Shown: positions 1 through 8,102 of the stretch, piece after piece
Layout of the letters: each line of letters begins with the position of its first letter
Position numbering within the stretch: position 1 is the first letter of the stretch
Assembly: GCF_002262885.1 (NCBI RefSeq)
Contig: NZ_NKYF01000024.1
Span: forward strand, 1-64,000
Direction: 5' to 3'
DNA length: 64,000 nucleotides
From: Pseudonocardia sp. MH-G8
GTDB lineage: Bacteria; Actinomycetota; Actinomycetes; Mycobacteriales; Pseudonocardiaceae
Position numbers and translations under genes: made by a program
The notes under the pieces: generated by a model
What the model saw: the letters and a program-made list of their open reading frames with translations, nothing else
Told to the model about the DNA's origin: nothing
Database searches by the model: none

Positions 1-345
1 ACGATGACCACGATGCCCGCCGAACTGCTGCGGTCGCTGACCTGGGACCGCGGCAAGGAGCTGTCCGCTCACGCGCAGTTCAAGGTCGACACCGGCATCG
101 CCGTCTACTTCGCCGACCCGCACTCGCCCTGGCAGCGCGGCACGAACGAGAACACCAACGGCCTGTTGCGACAGTACTTCCCCAAAGGCACCGACCTGTC
201 TCGCTGGACCCACGACGAGCTACTCGCCGTCCAGGCGGCGGTCAACAGCAGACCCCGGAAAGTCCTGGTCTGGAAGACGCCAGCCGAAGTTCTCGACGAG
301 CAGCTACGGTCGCTGCACCAAGCCGGTGTTGCAACCACCAGTTGA
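1..345 (+). CDS. IS30-family transposase, C-terminal part (5' end outside window)
   Basis: The frame is open from the first base, so the true start lies to the left of the window. The visible 114 residues are the end of an IS30-type DDE integrase domain: a WDRGKE segment carries the second catalytic Asp, and [17 protein letters not shown] carries the Glu. IS30 transposases cut and rejoin the ends of their own element. The frame stops at 345, and IS3-type coding sequence begins a few bases later, so two insertion sequences abut here. Whether the element is intact cannot be judged without the left part. Confidence 0.85.
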   Translation, partial: TMTTMPAELLRSLTWDRGKELSAHAQFKVDTGIAVYFADPHSPWQRGTNENTNGLLRQYFPKGTDLSRWTHDELLAVQAAVNSRPRKVLVWKTPAEVLDEQLRSLHQAGVATTS

Positions 346-349
346 GCCC

Positions 350-655
350 AGGCAGTTCACCTCCTGGACCTTCACCGAACGCGCCCGCAGAGCGGGCCTG
401 CTGCCCTCGCTGGGCAGCATCGGCGACCCGTACGACAACGCCGTCGCCGAGGCCTTCTGGGGACGGATGCAGACCGAGCTACTCGACCGCCGGCGCTGGC
501 GCACCCGCGTCGAGCTCGCGAATGCGATCTTCGAGTACATCGAGGGCTTCTACAACCGACGCCGCCGACACTCCGCATTGGAGTGGATGAGCCCCGTACA
601 GTTCGAAACCATCGACCGCCCGTCGGGCCTGATCTCCTCACCGACGTGTCCGTGA
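350..655 (+). pseudogene. IS3-family transposase OrfB, C-terminal remnant
   Basis: About 95 residues of the end of an IS3-type rve domain are readable: a TSWTFTERARRAG segment, then GDPYDNAVAEAFWGRMQTEL containing the catalytic Glu, then the usual FYNRRRRHSAL ending. The HTH protein OrfA and most of OrfB are missing. The break at about 350 falls just after the IS30 frame, so insertion of, or recombination with, the IS30 element probably removed the 5' part. The TGTCCGTGAAGCGGGGTCAA at about 646-665 resembles an IS3-family right terminal repeat. The remnant runs into the 3' end of the convergent FolC-like gene. Confidence 0.85.
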
Positions 656-2017
656 AGCGGGGTCAACATCACAGTGTCCGGTGCCAGGGGCCAAGCTCAA
701 TGCCAGTGAGCGCGCAACCGGCAGTGCCTCGCCCGCGACATACAGCGATCCAGTGACCACCGCGACACCACGGTCGCGGTGGCGGGCAGCATGGCGGACC
801 GCTGCACCGACGTCGGCCTCGACCTCGACAGTCCGCGCGCCTACCGCTCGCGCGGCAGCGACTAGCGCGCTGACCGGCATTGCCCGGGTTGTGCGAGGCG
901 ATGTGCAGATGACCAGACTTGCGGGCCGCACTCCAAGGGCACGCAAGAACGTCTCGGGATCGCGCTCCCCAGTCATGCCGACCACCACGGTGGAAGCAGG
1001 CCCGGCGAACCGCTCGCGCAACCCGCGGGACAGGGCGGCGGCTGCCGCGGCGTTGTGTGCCCCGTCCACGACGAGAGGACCCGGAGCGTGCACGAGCTCG
1101 AACCGCCCCGGGGCGTGCGTCGCAGCGAACACGTCCCGGACCACCTGGTCGTCCACCGCCGCGCCGAGCCACGTCTCTGCCGCGGCCAGCGCCACGGAGG
1201 CGCTGGCCGTCTGCCACGGCGCGAGCAAACGCAGGAAGACCTCGTCGTACGTCGCGGCTGGTGTGAACAACGACACCGATCGCCCGGCCGCCACCGGCGA
1301 GTCAGCAATGACACCGAAGTCGTGACCGGTGATCAGCAGCAAGGACGGGCAGCGCGCCTCGAACGGCGGGTGAATCGCCGCGTCCGGCTCACCGAGCACC
1401 ACGGCCGCTCCCGCCGGGACGGCACCGGCTTCGGCAATTGCGTTGTCCCACAGGGTTGCGCCGAAGTACTCGACGTGATCGATCCCCACCGACGTGACCG
1501 CCACGACCCGAGCGCCGAGCGCGGTGGTGGCGTCGCCGCTGCCGCCGAGGCCAGTCTCGACCACCGCGACATCGACACCCTGGTCGGCGAACCAGCGGAC
1601 GGCGGCCGCGGTCATCAGCTCGAACCAGCTCGGCGGCTTCGATCCGTCCCGCTCATGCTCGACTACCGGGCGGAGCACGGACGCAAGTTCCTCATCGGTG
1701 ATCGTGGTGTCCCCGATGACGATGCGCTCGTGCGGCACATCGAGATGAGGACTGGTGTACAGCCCTACCCGAAGACCACTGCGCTCCAACAGCCGGGCGA
1801 GGACCCGAGCAGTCGTCGACTTGCCGTTCGTTCCGGCCACGAGCACCACCGGTAGCTGACGCTCGGGATGGCCCAGCACGCCGAGGAGCCGCTCCATGGC
1901 GCCGAGGTCAGGGCGCGGCAACACCGACCCACCAGGCGGGATGCCCACTCCCGTTTCACGGTTGACGTGAGCATCCAGCCATGACCAGACCGATGTCCGC
2001 GACTGCCCCTGCTCCAC
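638..2017 (-). CDS. folC: FolC-like Mur ligase (folylpolyglutamate synthase / dihydrofolate synthase family)
   Basis: A 459-residue protein of the FolC family, which adds glutamate to folates or dihydropteroate using ATP. The P-loop AGTNGKST is at residues 61-68 and TSPHL at 88-92. A GLGG-GDAT motif near 157-163 and the SVGIDH segment near 176 follow. In the canonical IAxEKAGIxKxG motif, the lysine that becomes carbamylated to hold Mg2+ appears to be Glu (about residue 196, IAEAGAVPAG). A carboxylate could mimic the carbamate, but the enzyme may be a divergent paralogue and not the housekeeping FolC. The start is GTG with no clear ribosome site. The last ten or so residues are encoded by sequence that looks like the end of the IS3 remnant, so the native C-terminus may have been replaced. 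Confidence 0.8.
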   Translation of the reverse strand: MEQGQSRTSVWSWLDAHVNRETGVGIPPGGSVLPRPDLGAMERLLGVLGHPERQLPVVLVAGTNGKSTTARVLARLLERSGLRVGLYTSPHLDVPHERIVIGDTTITDEELASVLRPVVEHERDGSKPPSWFELMTAAAVRWFADQGVDVAVVETGLGGSGDATTALGARVVAVTSVGIDHVEYFGATLWDNAIAEAGAVPAGAAVVLGEPDAAIHPPFEARCPSLLLITGHDFGVIADSPVAAGRSVSLFTPAATYDEVFLRLLAPWQTASASVALAAAETWLGAAVDDQVVRDVFAATHAPGRFELVHAPGPLVVDGAHNAAAAAALSRGLRERFAGPASTVVVGMTGERDPETFLRALGVRPASLVICTSPRTTRAMPVSALVAAARAVGARTVEVEADVGAAVRHAARHRDRGVAVVTGSLYVAGEALPVARSLALSLAPGTGHCDVDPASRTRR

Positions 2018-2097
2018 GGTGCGAGATTCTAGGCTCTTCGACTTTAGGCGGGCACCGTCGGATTCCTCGCTGACAATCGGCGGGTCTGCCGGGTGCA

Positions 2098-2506
2098 GTG
2101 CAACCGTACCCGGCGCCAGTAGTTGTCCCGGTTCCGGAATCCGCAGGCGGCGGCCGCGGGCCGCTGCTTGTCACGTTGCTCGGGGTGGCGGCGTTCGCGC
2201 TGGCCTACACGCTGTTCGCCGTGGCCGGGCCCGAGCTGGTCGTGCTCACGGTGGCGTTCGCGTACGCGGGGGTCGGGATCGGCTGCGCCGAGACCGCCGA
2301 ACACGCCGCCATCGCCGCCACCGCGCCGCCTGGGCTGCGCGGGTCGGCGTTCGGAATGCTCGCCACGGCAGGCCGGTGGCAACGTCGCCGCCAGCGCCGT
2401 CGCCGGGCTGCTCTACACCTTCGCCTCCCCGAGCGTCGCGTTCGGCCATCTCGTCGCCTGGATGGTCGTCGCGCTCGCGGTGCTCGGCTGGTCGCTGCGC
2501 ACGTGA
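2098..2506 (+). pseudogene. MFS transporter C-terminal fragment, frameshifted
   Basis: The reading begins in one frame with four or so membrane segments' worth of typical MFS C-terminal sequence (VAFAYAGVGIGCAETAEHAA, then GLRGSAFGMLAT). At about 2370 it continues in another frame as AGGNVAASAVAGLLYTFASP and ends WSLRT-stop at 2506. Joined, the two parts give the end of a major-facilitator protein. The first two thirds of such a gene are absent. A small indel in ACGGCAGGCC accounts for the shift. It lies between folC and the chromate operon together with other broken transporter genes, so this is a decaying region. Confidence 0.7.
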
Positions 2507-2590
2507 GGGCGCATCGCGTCATCGTGCGGTCACCGAGGCCGACGCGCGGGTGTGGTGGGCGAGGACGGCGTGCGGGTCGTCCCCGAGTCG

Positions 2591-2925
2591 CTACCGGGGC
2601 CTGACGTACACGGTGGACGGGTGGAGCTTCGGTACGGCGTGCAGCAGCCGGTGCTCGGTTGTGTGGCGACGTCGTGGGCCGCGCTGCGCAGCACGACCGG
2701 GATCACCACGGTGATGAGCAGGCCGATGATCAGGTCGACCAGCGGCAAGCCAACGAGCACGCCCGGCGCGGCGGGGACGACGGCGAGGGGGTGAGGACGT
2801 CGGTGCGGGCGTGCAGGCCGTCGGCGACGAGCGCGGCCGACCTGTTCCGACGCCCGACCCGGATCCGGTAGACCGCGGCAAGCTCGTTGCCGGCGGACCC
2901 GATCGACCCTCCGCCAGCTCGACAT
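2591..2925 (-). pseudogene. Cation diffusion facilitator (CDF) transporter, degraded
   Basis: Read on the minus strand, one frame gives IGSAGNELAAVYRIRVGRR and SAALVADGLHARTDVLTP, the next gives VLVGLPLVDLIIGLLITVV and LRSAAHDV, and a third gives EHRLLHAVPKLHPSTVYVRP before a stop. These are, in order, the membrane core and the very end of a CDF heavy-metal/proton antiporter. At least two frameshifts and an internal deletion of the cytoplasmic domain separate them. The pseudogene follows chrA on the same strand, so the cluster probably once handled a second metal. Confidence 0.7.
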
Positions 2926-2934
2926 GACCCCCGA

Positions 2935-3084
2935 CGAGCTCGCCGTCACGTCCGCAGCGGCGGCCTCGACCTCACCACCGGCGATGTGGCCGAGCTGGCC
3001 GTACGCCCACCACGCCCGCTGGCCGACTGGCTCGCCGGCCCAGGTGCACTCCGGCCGATGCAGGCGCGAGGGCAGCTCAGCTGA
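2935..3084 (+). pseudogene. Possible C-terminal scrap of an NmrA/NAD(P)H-binding oxidoreductase
   Basis: A short plus-strand frame reads VRSGGLDLTTGDVAELAVRP followed by PRPLADWLAG. This resembles the end of NmrA-type NAD(P)-dependent reductases, where a '(D/V)xxLTGRPPRSLADWL' tail is usual. It overlaps the 3' end of chrA by a few bases and has no start or Rossmann motif. The assignment rests on about 30 residues and could be chance. The rest of 2507-3076 holds only this and the CDF remnant. Confidence 0.25.
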
Positions 3085-4543
3085 CCGGCAGACCGACCAG
3101 CCCGGCTCCCAGCCCGAGCAGAGCGCACACCCCGAGGACCCGCAGTACCGGCCATCGCGCCCCGAACACCAGCCCGGCGGCGACGACGGCGATCCCGAGC
3201 GCGACCGGACGCAGCGACGCGACGTCCGGCACCGTCGCCACGAACGGGCCGGCCGCCACCACCGGGGTGGTGGCGAACAGGGTCGCGGCGGCGAAGAACA
3301 CCGCCAGGTGCGCGATCACCCCCACCACCGCGGCGGTGATCCCGGCCAGCGCCGCCGCCAGACCCCGGTGTGCGCGCAGCGCCTCGATGTAGGGGGCGCC
3401 CAGGAAGATGAACAGGAAGCTCGGCACGAACGTCACCCACGTCACCAGCACGGACGCCAGCACCCCGGCCACCCACGGATCGAACGGCCCCGGGTCGGCG
3501 TACGCGCCGAGGAACGCCACGAACTGCACCACCATGATCAACGGACCGGGGGTGGACTCGGCCAGCGCCAGCCCGCGGACCATATCCCCCGCGCTCACCC
3601 ACCCGTAGGTGGACACCGCCTGCTGCGCGACGAACGCCAGCACCGCATACGCCCCGCCGAAGGTGACCAGCGCCGTGCCGCCGAAGAACACACCCTGCGT
3701 GGTGAAGACGCTCCCCACCCCGGTCACCAGCGCCACCACCCCCACCGGCGCGGTCCACAGCAGCAGGCCGATCCCCAGCAGCCGCACCGTCCGCCGCATC
3801 GAGGGTCGCTCGGCGTGCAGGTGATCATCAGGCACCAACGGTGCAGCACCCTCCGAACCGGGGTCGTGCCCGGCCGGTCGGGTCAGGGTCGGGATCCGTC
3901 GCCCCGCCAGCAGCCCCACCACGGCAGCGCCGCCGACGACCACCGGGAACGGCACGGCGAACCCGGCCAGCGCGACGAACGCGGCCACCGCCAGCACCAC
4001 CAGTACCGGATGGGTCAGCGCGCGCCGCCCGACCCGCACCACCGCCTGCACCACCACCGCGACCACCGCGGCTCCCAGGCCGGTGAACAGCGCCGCGACC
4101 GCGGTGGTGTCGCCGAACTCGACATACAGTGCCGACAACGCCAGCAGGGCGACCATCCCAGGCAGCACGAACAGCACCCCGGCGGCCACCCCGCCGCGCA
4201 GCCCGTTGAGCAGCCAGCCCACGTAGATCGCTAGCTGGTGCGCCTCCGGGCCGGGGAGCAGCATGCAGTAGTTCAACGCGTGCAGGAACCGGCGCTGCCC
4301 GATCCAGCGCCGGTCATCCACCAGCGCCCGTTGCATCACCGCGATCTGCCCCGCCGGACCCCCGAAGGTCTGCAACGAGATCGCGAACCACGCCCGCACC
4401 GCCGACCCGAACGGCACCACATCACCGTCGGAGCGCCCCGGCCCACTAGGGGACGCCACCACCGGAGATGCCGCAGGCCCGGAGGTGATGTCCGGCGGCC
4501 CGGTCCGGGCGCCGGGGGTCGGGTCGTCGGCGGGGTGGGTCAT
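3077..4543 (-). CDS. chrA: Chromate transporter ChrA
   Basis: A 488-residue membrane protein of the CHR superfamily, which exports chromate driven by the membrane potential. It has the long form with two homologous CHR domains (about 45-220 and 270-480). The first carries the family signature FGGPAGQIAVMQ near residue 60 and LLPGPEAHQLA near 95. The second carries FGGAYAVLAFVAQQ near 295 and ESTPGPLIMVVQF near 330. The ATG start has a good AAGGAG site 5 bases upstream. It lies 38 bp after chrB C-terminal and is the last intact gene of a chrB-chrB-chrA operon. The N-terminal 45 residues are Pro/Gly-rich and probably disordered. Confidence 0.95.
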   Translation of the reverse strand: MTHPADDPTPGARTGPPDITSGPAASPVVASPSGPGRSDGDVVPFGSAVRAWFAISLQTFGGPAGQIAVMQRALVDDRRWIGQRRFLHALNYCMLLPGPEAHQLAIYVGWLLNGLRGGVAAGVLFVLPGMVALLALSALYVEFGDTTAVAALFTGLGAAVVAVVVQAVVRVGRRALTHPVLVVLAVAAFVALAGFAVPFPVVVGGAAVVGLLAGRRIPTLTRPAGHDPGSEGAAPLVPDDHLHAERPSMRRTVRLLGIGLLLWTAPVGVVALVTGVGSVFTTQGVFFGGTALVTFGGAYAVLAFVAQQAVSTYGWVSAGDMVRGLALAESTPGPLIMVVQFVAFLGAYADPGPFDPWVAGVLASVLVTWVTFVPSFLFIFLGAPYIEALRAHRGLAAALAGITAAVVGVIAHLAVFFAAATLFATTPVVAAGPFVATVPDVASLRPVALGIAVVAAGLVFGARWPVLRVLGVCALLGLGAGLVGLPVS

Positions 4544-4581
4544 CGTTCTCCTTGTCAGGGGGCAGGGCGGGGTCGGGGTGG

Positions 4582-5013
4582 TCAGGCCGGGGGCCGGTCG
4601 AGCAGGGTGGCCCGGCGGAAGTACTCGTAGAGCCCGTCGAACACCGGTCTAGTCACAGCCAGCACCGCCGCGTCGTCACACACCATCGACAGCCCGCGCA
4701 GCACCACGTCCAGACCCGCCGCCTCGGGGGCGTCGAAGAGGCCGTCCTCCAGGTCGGCCTCGTGCACGATCCGCGCCAGCGACCACAGCACCGGGTCGGC
4801 CAGCCCGTGATGACGCAGGATCGTCTCGAAGGAGCAGTCGGCGCCCTGGTGCCCCAGCACCACACCGCGCATGTCGAACGGTGTCGCGTCCCCAGGGACC
4901 TGTTCGGGATCGTCGACGAACACGAACTCGGCATCCTCGTCGACGGCACGGCGGATCAACCAGGCGCACGCCGCACGGTCGATGTGCACCCCGGCCCGGG
5001 TCGCCCACCTCAT
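4582..5013 (-). CDS. chrB: ChrB C-terminal-domain protein (chromate resistance)
   Basis: This 143-residue protein matches the C-terminal half of ChrB: it opens with WATRAGVHIDRAACAWLIRR and continues with FVDDPEQVPGDATPFDMRG and DCSFETILRHHG. ChrB is reported to act as a chromate-responsive regulator of the chr operon. Here its two domains are separate genes, as in the chrB-Nter/chrB-Cter pair of Arthrobacter sp. FB24. The start ATG overlaps the stop of the N-terminal gene (ATGA, 5013-5010), so the two are probably made in step by coupled translation and may form a complex. Confidence 0.9.
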   Translation of the reverse strand: MRWATRAGVHIDRAACAWLIRRAVDEDAEFVFVDDPEQVPGDATPFDMRGVVLGHQGADCSFETILRHHGLADPVLWSLARIVHEADLEDGLFDAPEAAGLDVVLRGLSMVCDDAAVLAVTRPVFDGLYEYFRRATLLDRPPA

Positions 5014-5516
5014 CGACCTGCCTCCGCCGCAACGTCGGTCCGGGCGTCGATATCGGCGGCCAGCGCGGCCACCGCTGCCCGGGCCGCCGCCCGGGCCGGG
5101 CCGGGGAAGTAGTCCCGCCGCTCCACCCGCCGCAGTTCGGCCCGCACCCTGCGCAGCGCCCCCACCCGGCCCGGCGCCGCCCGGTCCGGGTCCGCGGTCG
5201 CCTGCCGCACTGTGTCGACCAGCCGCACGTACTCCTCGTCCCGAGCCGCACGCATCCGCTCCGCCAGCTCCCGCGCCTGCCGCGCCGCGCCCGGCCAGGC
5301 CACCCACACCATCGCCGAGCCGCCGACCCGCACCACGTCCTCGGCCACCCACTCCAGGTGCTCACGGGTCCGGGCGTCCGCCGGCAGCGCCACCACCCCG
5401 TCCCCCACCTGCGCAACCCCCAACGCCTTCAACCGTCGCCACACCGCGATCCGCGGCGTTGACGGCTCCCGAGGCACCCGGTAGCACAGCAGCACCCACT
5501 CGCCACCCGCTGTCAT
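5010..5516 (-). CDS. chrB: ChrB N-terminal-domain protein (chromate resistance regulator)
   Basis: A 168-residue protein beginning EWVLLCYRVPREPSTPRIAV, the hallmark start of ChrB N-terminal domains, followed by a winged-helix-like segment (WRRLKALGVAQVGDGVVALP) and a charged helical tail. It is the first gene of the chr operon and the probable DNA-binding half of ChrB. No Shine-Dalgarno sequence stands before the ATG: a palindrome begins only 2 bp upstream. Translation is therefore probably leaderless, and the palindromes are likely operator DNA. Confidence 0.88.
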   Translation of the reverse strand: MTAGGEWVLLCYRVPREPSTPRIAVWRRLKALGVAQVGDGVVALPADARTREHLEWVAEDVVRVGGSAMVWVAWPGAARQARELAERMRAARDEEYVRLVDTVRQATADPDRAAPGRVGALRRVRAELRRVERRDYFPGPARAAARAAVAALAADIDARTDVAAEAGR

Positions 5517-5518
5517 GC

Positions 5519-5544
5519 AACCATGGTTACAGCAGTATTGCTGT
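5519..5544. promoter_or_regulatory. Two adjacent palindromes before chrB: candidate chromate operator
   Basis: Immediately upstream of chrB lie the perfect palindrome AACCATGGTT (5519-5528) and the inverted repeat ACAGCA-GTAT-TGCTGT (5529-5544). They are back to back and only 2 bp from the start codon. Binding of a repressor, ChrB being the obvious candidate, would cover the promoter of a leaderless transcript. The function is inferred from position and symmetry alone. Confidence 0.5.
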
Positions 5545-6103
5545 CGTCGTCAAGGTGCGCCCGCGCAATCGGCGGACGTTGCATCCGTGATGGGACCGCA
5601 CGTACCGGCGAAAGTCGTCATCTGTCGTCGGGATCCGTGCCTGAGCTTCGACTGCCGAATCAGGCGGGTCGCCATCGACGCTCAGCTCTCGACCCGGCGC
5701 TCAAGACGAGATGCTGAGCGGACATGTCGTTCGCCAGCCGCCGCGCCTACAACGCGAACCGCGCTTCACGTCGCAGGGCGTGGACGTAGTGGTCAAGACG
5801 GTCCTCGGTACCGAACCCCCACCACGTCCTCGGGCAGCAACGCATTGACCACGGATACGCCACGCTGCGACCACGGATCGATCGGGATCTGTCGGGGAGG
5901 TGGTTGATCCACCTCCCACAGCTAGCCTGCGGGCCGGACAAAACAACGTGGTTGTGCCGTGATCGACCGCGATGCGACCGGCGCAAATACCGGCGATCCC
6001 TCATGGATGAGCCCGCGAACCCGGTCATGACCGCGATCGACCACACGAAGCAACGCAGCCACAGCAACGGCCGCGAACTCTCCGGATAGAGGCACATCAT
6101 TTC
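5545..6103. other. Gene-poor stretch between the chr operon and the excisionase
   Basis: About 560 bases with no convincing gene. On the minus strand a short frame ends GFGTEDRLDHYVHALRREAR with its stop at 5747, and an overlapping frame reads SQRGVSVVNALLPEDVV. Both look protein-like but are in different frames and match no family I recognise, so they may be the scrap of a decayed gene. Base composition is slightly less GC-rich than its neighbours, consistent with foreign DNA next to an integrase. Confidence 0.4.
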
Positions 6104-6113
6104 GGAGGAATCG

Positions 6114-6305
6114 ATGGAAGGTCAGCCGCACCAGCTGTGGGGCGTCCATGAGGTCGCCACCTACCTCGGCGTTCCCGTCGCCACTCTCTACCAATGGCGC
6201 CACCGCGCGTACGGACCCCGAGGCCGTCGCGTTGGCCGCTATATCCGCTACGACCCTGACGATGTCCGCAGCTGGTTCAGCGACCAAAGCGAGACGGTCA
6301 CGTGA
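6114..6305 (+). CDS. Excisionase / AlpA-type helix-turn-helix protein
   Basis: A 63-residue MerR-like HTH_17 protein: LWGVHEVATYLGVPVATLYQ forms the helix-turn-helix, followed by WRHRAYGPRGRRVGRYIRYD and a short acidic tail ending DVRSWF. Proteins of this size sitting just upstream of a tyrosine integrase usually act as recombination directionality factors (Xis) or as regulators of the integrated element. The start is well supported by GGAGG at 6104-6108. The integrase begins 68 bp downstream on the same strand. Confidence 0.85.
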   Translation: MEGQPHQLWGVHEVATYLGVPVATLYQWRHRAYGPRGRRVGRYIRYDPDDVRSWFSDQSETVT

Positions 6306-6373
6306 TCTCCCCCGCCGCGGCCTCGCGCGGCCCGTTCCGGCGAGGCCGCCTGCCGACGCACGTCGGGTAGCCG

Positions 6374-7609
6374 ATGGCCACCGTCGACGACAACTGGTAC
6401 GCACTGATCAAGCGGCCGGACGGGACCACGCAGAAGGTCCCCACATCGCGCCACGGTGTCGGTTCCCGGTGGCTGGTCCGATGGCGCGACGACGCGGGCA
6501 CACCCCGTAAGAAGTCCTTCGCCCGCAAGGCAGACGCCGAACGCGCCGCGGCCGAGATCGAGACCGAACTGGCACGAGGGACCTACCTCGACCCGGACGC
6601 CGGCATGATCCGCTTCCGCGACTACGCCGAGCAGTGGAGACAGGCGCAGTTCTCCGACCCTGGAACCACCTACCAGGTCGGGATCAGGTTCCGGCTCCAC
6701 GTCTACCCGACGTTGGGGCACCTGCCCCTGCGCACCATCACCCCATCCTTCATCCGCCAGTGGACGAGCGGCCTGCGGATGGCGCGCAGCTACCAGCGCA
6801 CGATCTTCGCCAACGTCTCCCAGGTCTTCAACGCCGCCATCGCCGACGACCTCATCGCCAAGAACCCCTGCCAATCCGGGACCGTTCGCAAACCGGTCCC
6901 TGACCCGCGCACGATCATCCCGTGGCCAGCGCGGTGGGTCGCCGACGTCCGCGAAGCCCTTCCCGCCCGGTACGCCGTCCTCGCCACACTCGCCGCAGGC
7001 GCGGGACTGCGACAGGGCGAGATCCTGGGCCTCACCCCCGACGACATCGACACCCGGCAGGGGACGGTCCATGTTCGACGGCAGGTCAAGCTCACGGCCA
7101 GCAACCAGCCGTACCTCGCCCTGCCGAAGGGCCGAAAGACCCGGTCGGTTCCCGTTCCCGCATCGGTGATCGACGCGGTCCTCGACCAGATCACGGACCA
7201 CCCCGCCCGGACGCTGACATTGCCGTGGGACCGACCCGACGGAGACCCGCTCACCGTCTCGCTGGTTTTCACCAGCCGGGAGTCCACGCCGGTGAACCGG
7301 CACTACTTCAACGCGAAGATCTGGAAGCCGGCCCTCGTCGTCGCCGGTGTCCCGCCGACGCGGGACAACGGCTGCCACGCGCTGCGGCACTACTACGCGA
7401 GCGTCCTGCTCGACGGCGGCGAGTCCATCAAGACGGTCAGCGAACGCCTTGGCCACGCCGACCCAGCGTTCACCCTGCGCACCTACACCCACCTCCTCCC
7501 CAGCAGCGAGAGCCGAACGAAGGAGATCATCGACTCGGCACTGCCGGCGCTCCCCCGGCGTCCCGGGCCGCGCCCATGTGCCACAGATGTGCCACGATCT
7601 TCGAGATGA
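6374..7609 (+). CDS. Tyrosine-type site-specific integrase
   Basis: A 411-residue phage-type integrase. The N-terminal part (about 1-60) is an arm-binding-like region, about 65-170 is the SAM-like core-binding domain, and about 185-385 is the catalytic domain. Catalytic residues are visible: Arg in GAGLRQGEILGL (about 213), HALRHYYAS giving the H-x-x-R pair (about 335), the GH of ERLGHADP, and the nucleophile Tyr in TYTHLL (about 371). With the small HTH gene it forms the int-xis core of an actinobacterial integrated element, but no replication, transfer or phage genes are next to it. No tRNA gene or convincing attachment repeat was found. It is intact by sequence. Confidence 0.93.
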   Translation: MATVDDNWYALIKRPDGTTQKVPTSRHGVGSRWLVRWRDDAGTPRKKSFARKADAERAAAEIETELARGTYLDPDAGMIRFRDYAEQWRQAQFSDPGTTYQVGIRFRLHVYPTLGHLPLRTITPSFIRQWTSGLRMARSYQRTIFANVSQVFNAAIADDLIAKNPCQSGTVRKPVPDPRTIIPWPARWVADVREALPARYAVLATLAAGAGLRQGEILGLTPDDIDTRQGTVHVRRQVKLTASNQPYLALPKGRKTRSVPVPASVIDAVLDQITDHPARTLTLPWDRPDGDPLTVSLVFTSRESTPVNRHYFNAKIWKPALVVAGVPPTRDNGCHALRHYYASVLLDGGESIKTVSERLGHADPAFTLRTYTHLLPSSESRTKEIIDSALPALPRRPGPRPCATDVPRSSR

Positions 7610-8102
7610 TGTTCATCCGCGCAGGTCAGCGCAATACATAGCGCTCTACTACGACGTCTGATCGGTAGCCCTGCCTGACCTGTGGCAACAGGTCTGGGCA
7701 GCATGATCAGGCCGTCAGACTGCGAAGGCCCGGTGTTCCTGTCCTCGGACGGAAAGACCGGGCCTTCGTCGTGCCAGAACACCCGATGGTCCTACGAATC
7801 ACGGTCAGGTCGGCGTCCAACGCCCGCACGATCCGCCCGCCATGCAGCGCGCCATCGCCCGGCGCGCCCGCTCGACCTCGCCGGCCTCCCGCATCCGCGT
7901 ATTCGCGAACACGGTCAGGGCGAACCGCGGCAGCGCCCGCTGAGTGACCAGCTGAGTGACTATCGGCCTGTACCGGGGTGGTCGTTCGTGGACGAGCATG
8001 GCCACTGTATGACCGTTGAGCTGCGGAAATCCTGTGGTCGGCGGGCACCGACCCTCCTCAGCCGGACATGCTCCGGCCCGCCGGGGTGCTTGACTTGGCC
8101 TC
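7610..8102. other. Intergenic stretch after the integrase
   Basis: Nearly 500 bases with no supported gene. It contains two copies of GTGCCAC just inside the integrase end (7571-7595) and the strong inverted repeat at 7723-7768 listed separately. The remainder shows no coding pattern I trust on either strand. It could include an attachment site, since attP usually lies beside int, but nothing can be pinned down from this window. Confidence 0.4.
7723..7768. terminator. Inverted repeat, probable factor-independent terminator
   Basis: Perfect 12-bp arms CGAAGGCCCGGT (7723-7734) and ACCGGGCCTTCG (7757-7768) flank a 22-base loop that itself holds a GTCC/GGAC pairing. Actinobacterial terminators often lack a U-tract, so a stem of this strength downstream of int is best read as a terminator, possibly acting in both directions. 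A recombination or protein-binding site is an alternative. Confidence 0.55.

Noticed and set aside
2924-4234. 436-residue plus-strand ORF opposite chrA
   Set aside because: It is an antisense shadow of chrA, His/Arg/Gln-rich with no domain.
5701-6100. Overlapping minus-strand ORFs before the excisionase gene
   Set aside because: Short protein-like stretches exist in two different frames, but neither has a start signal or recognisable family. They are noted as a possible decayed gene only.
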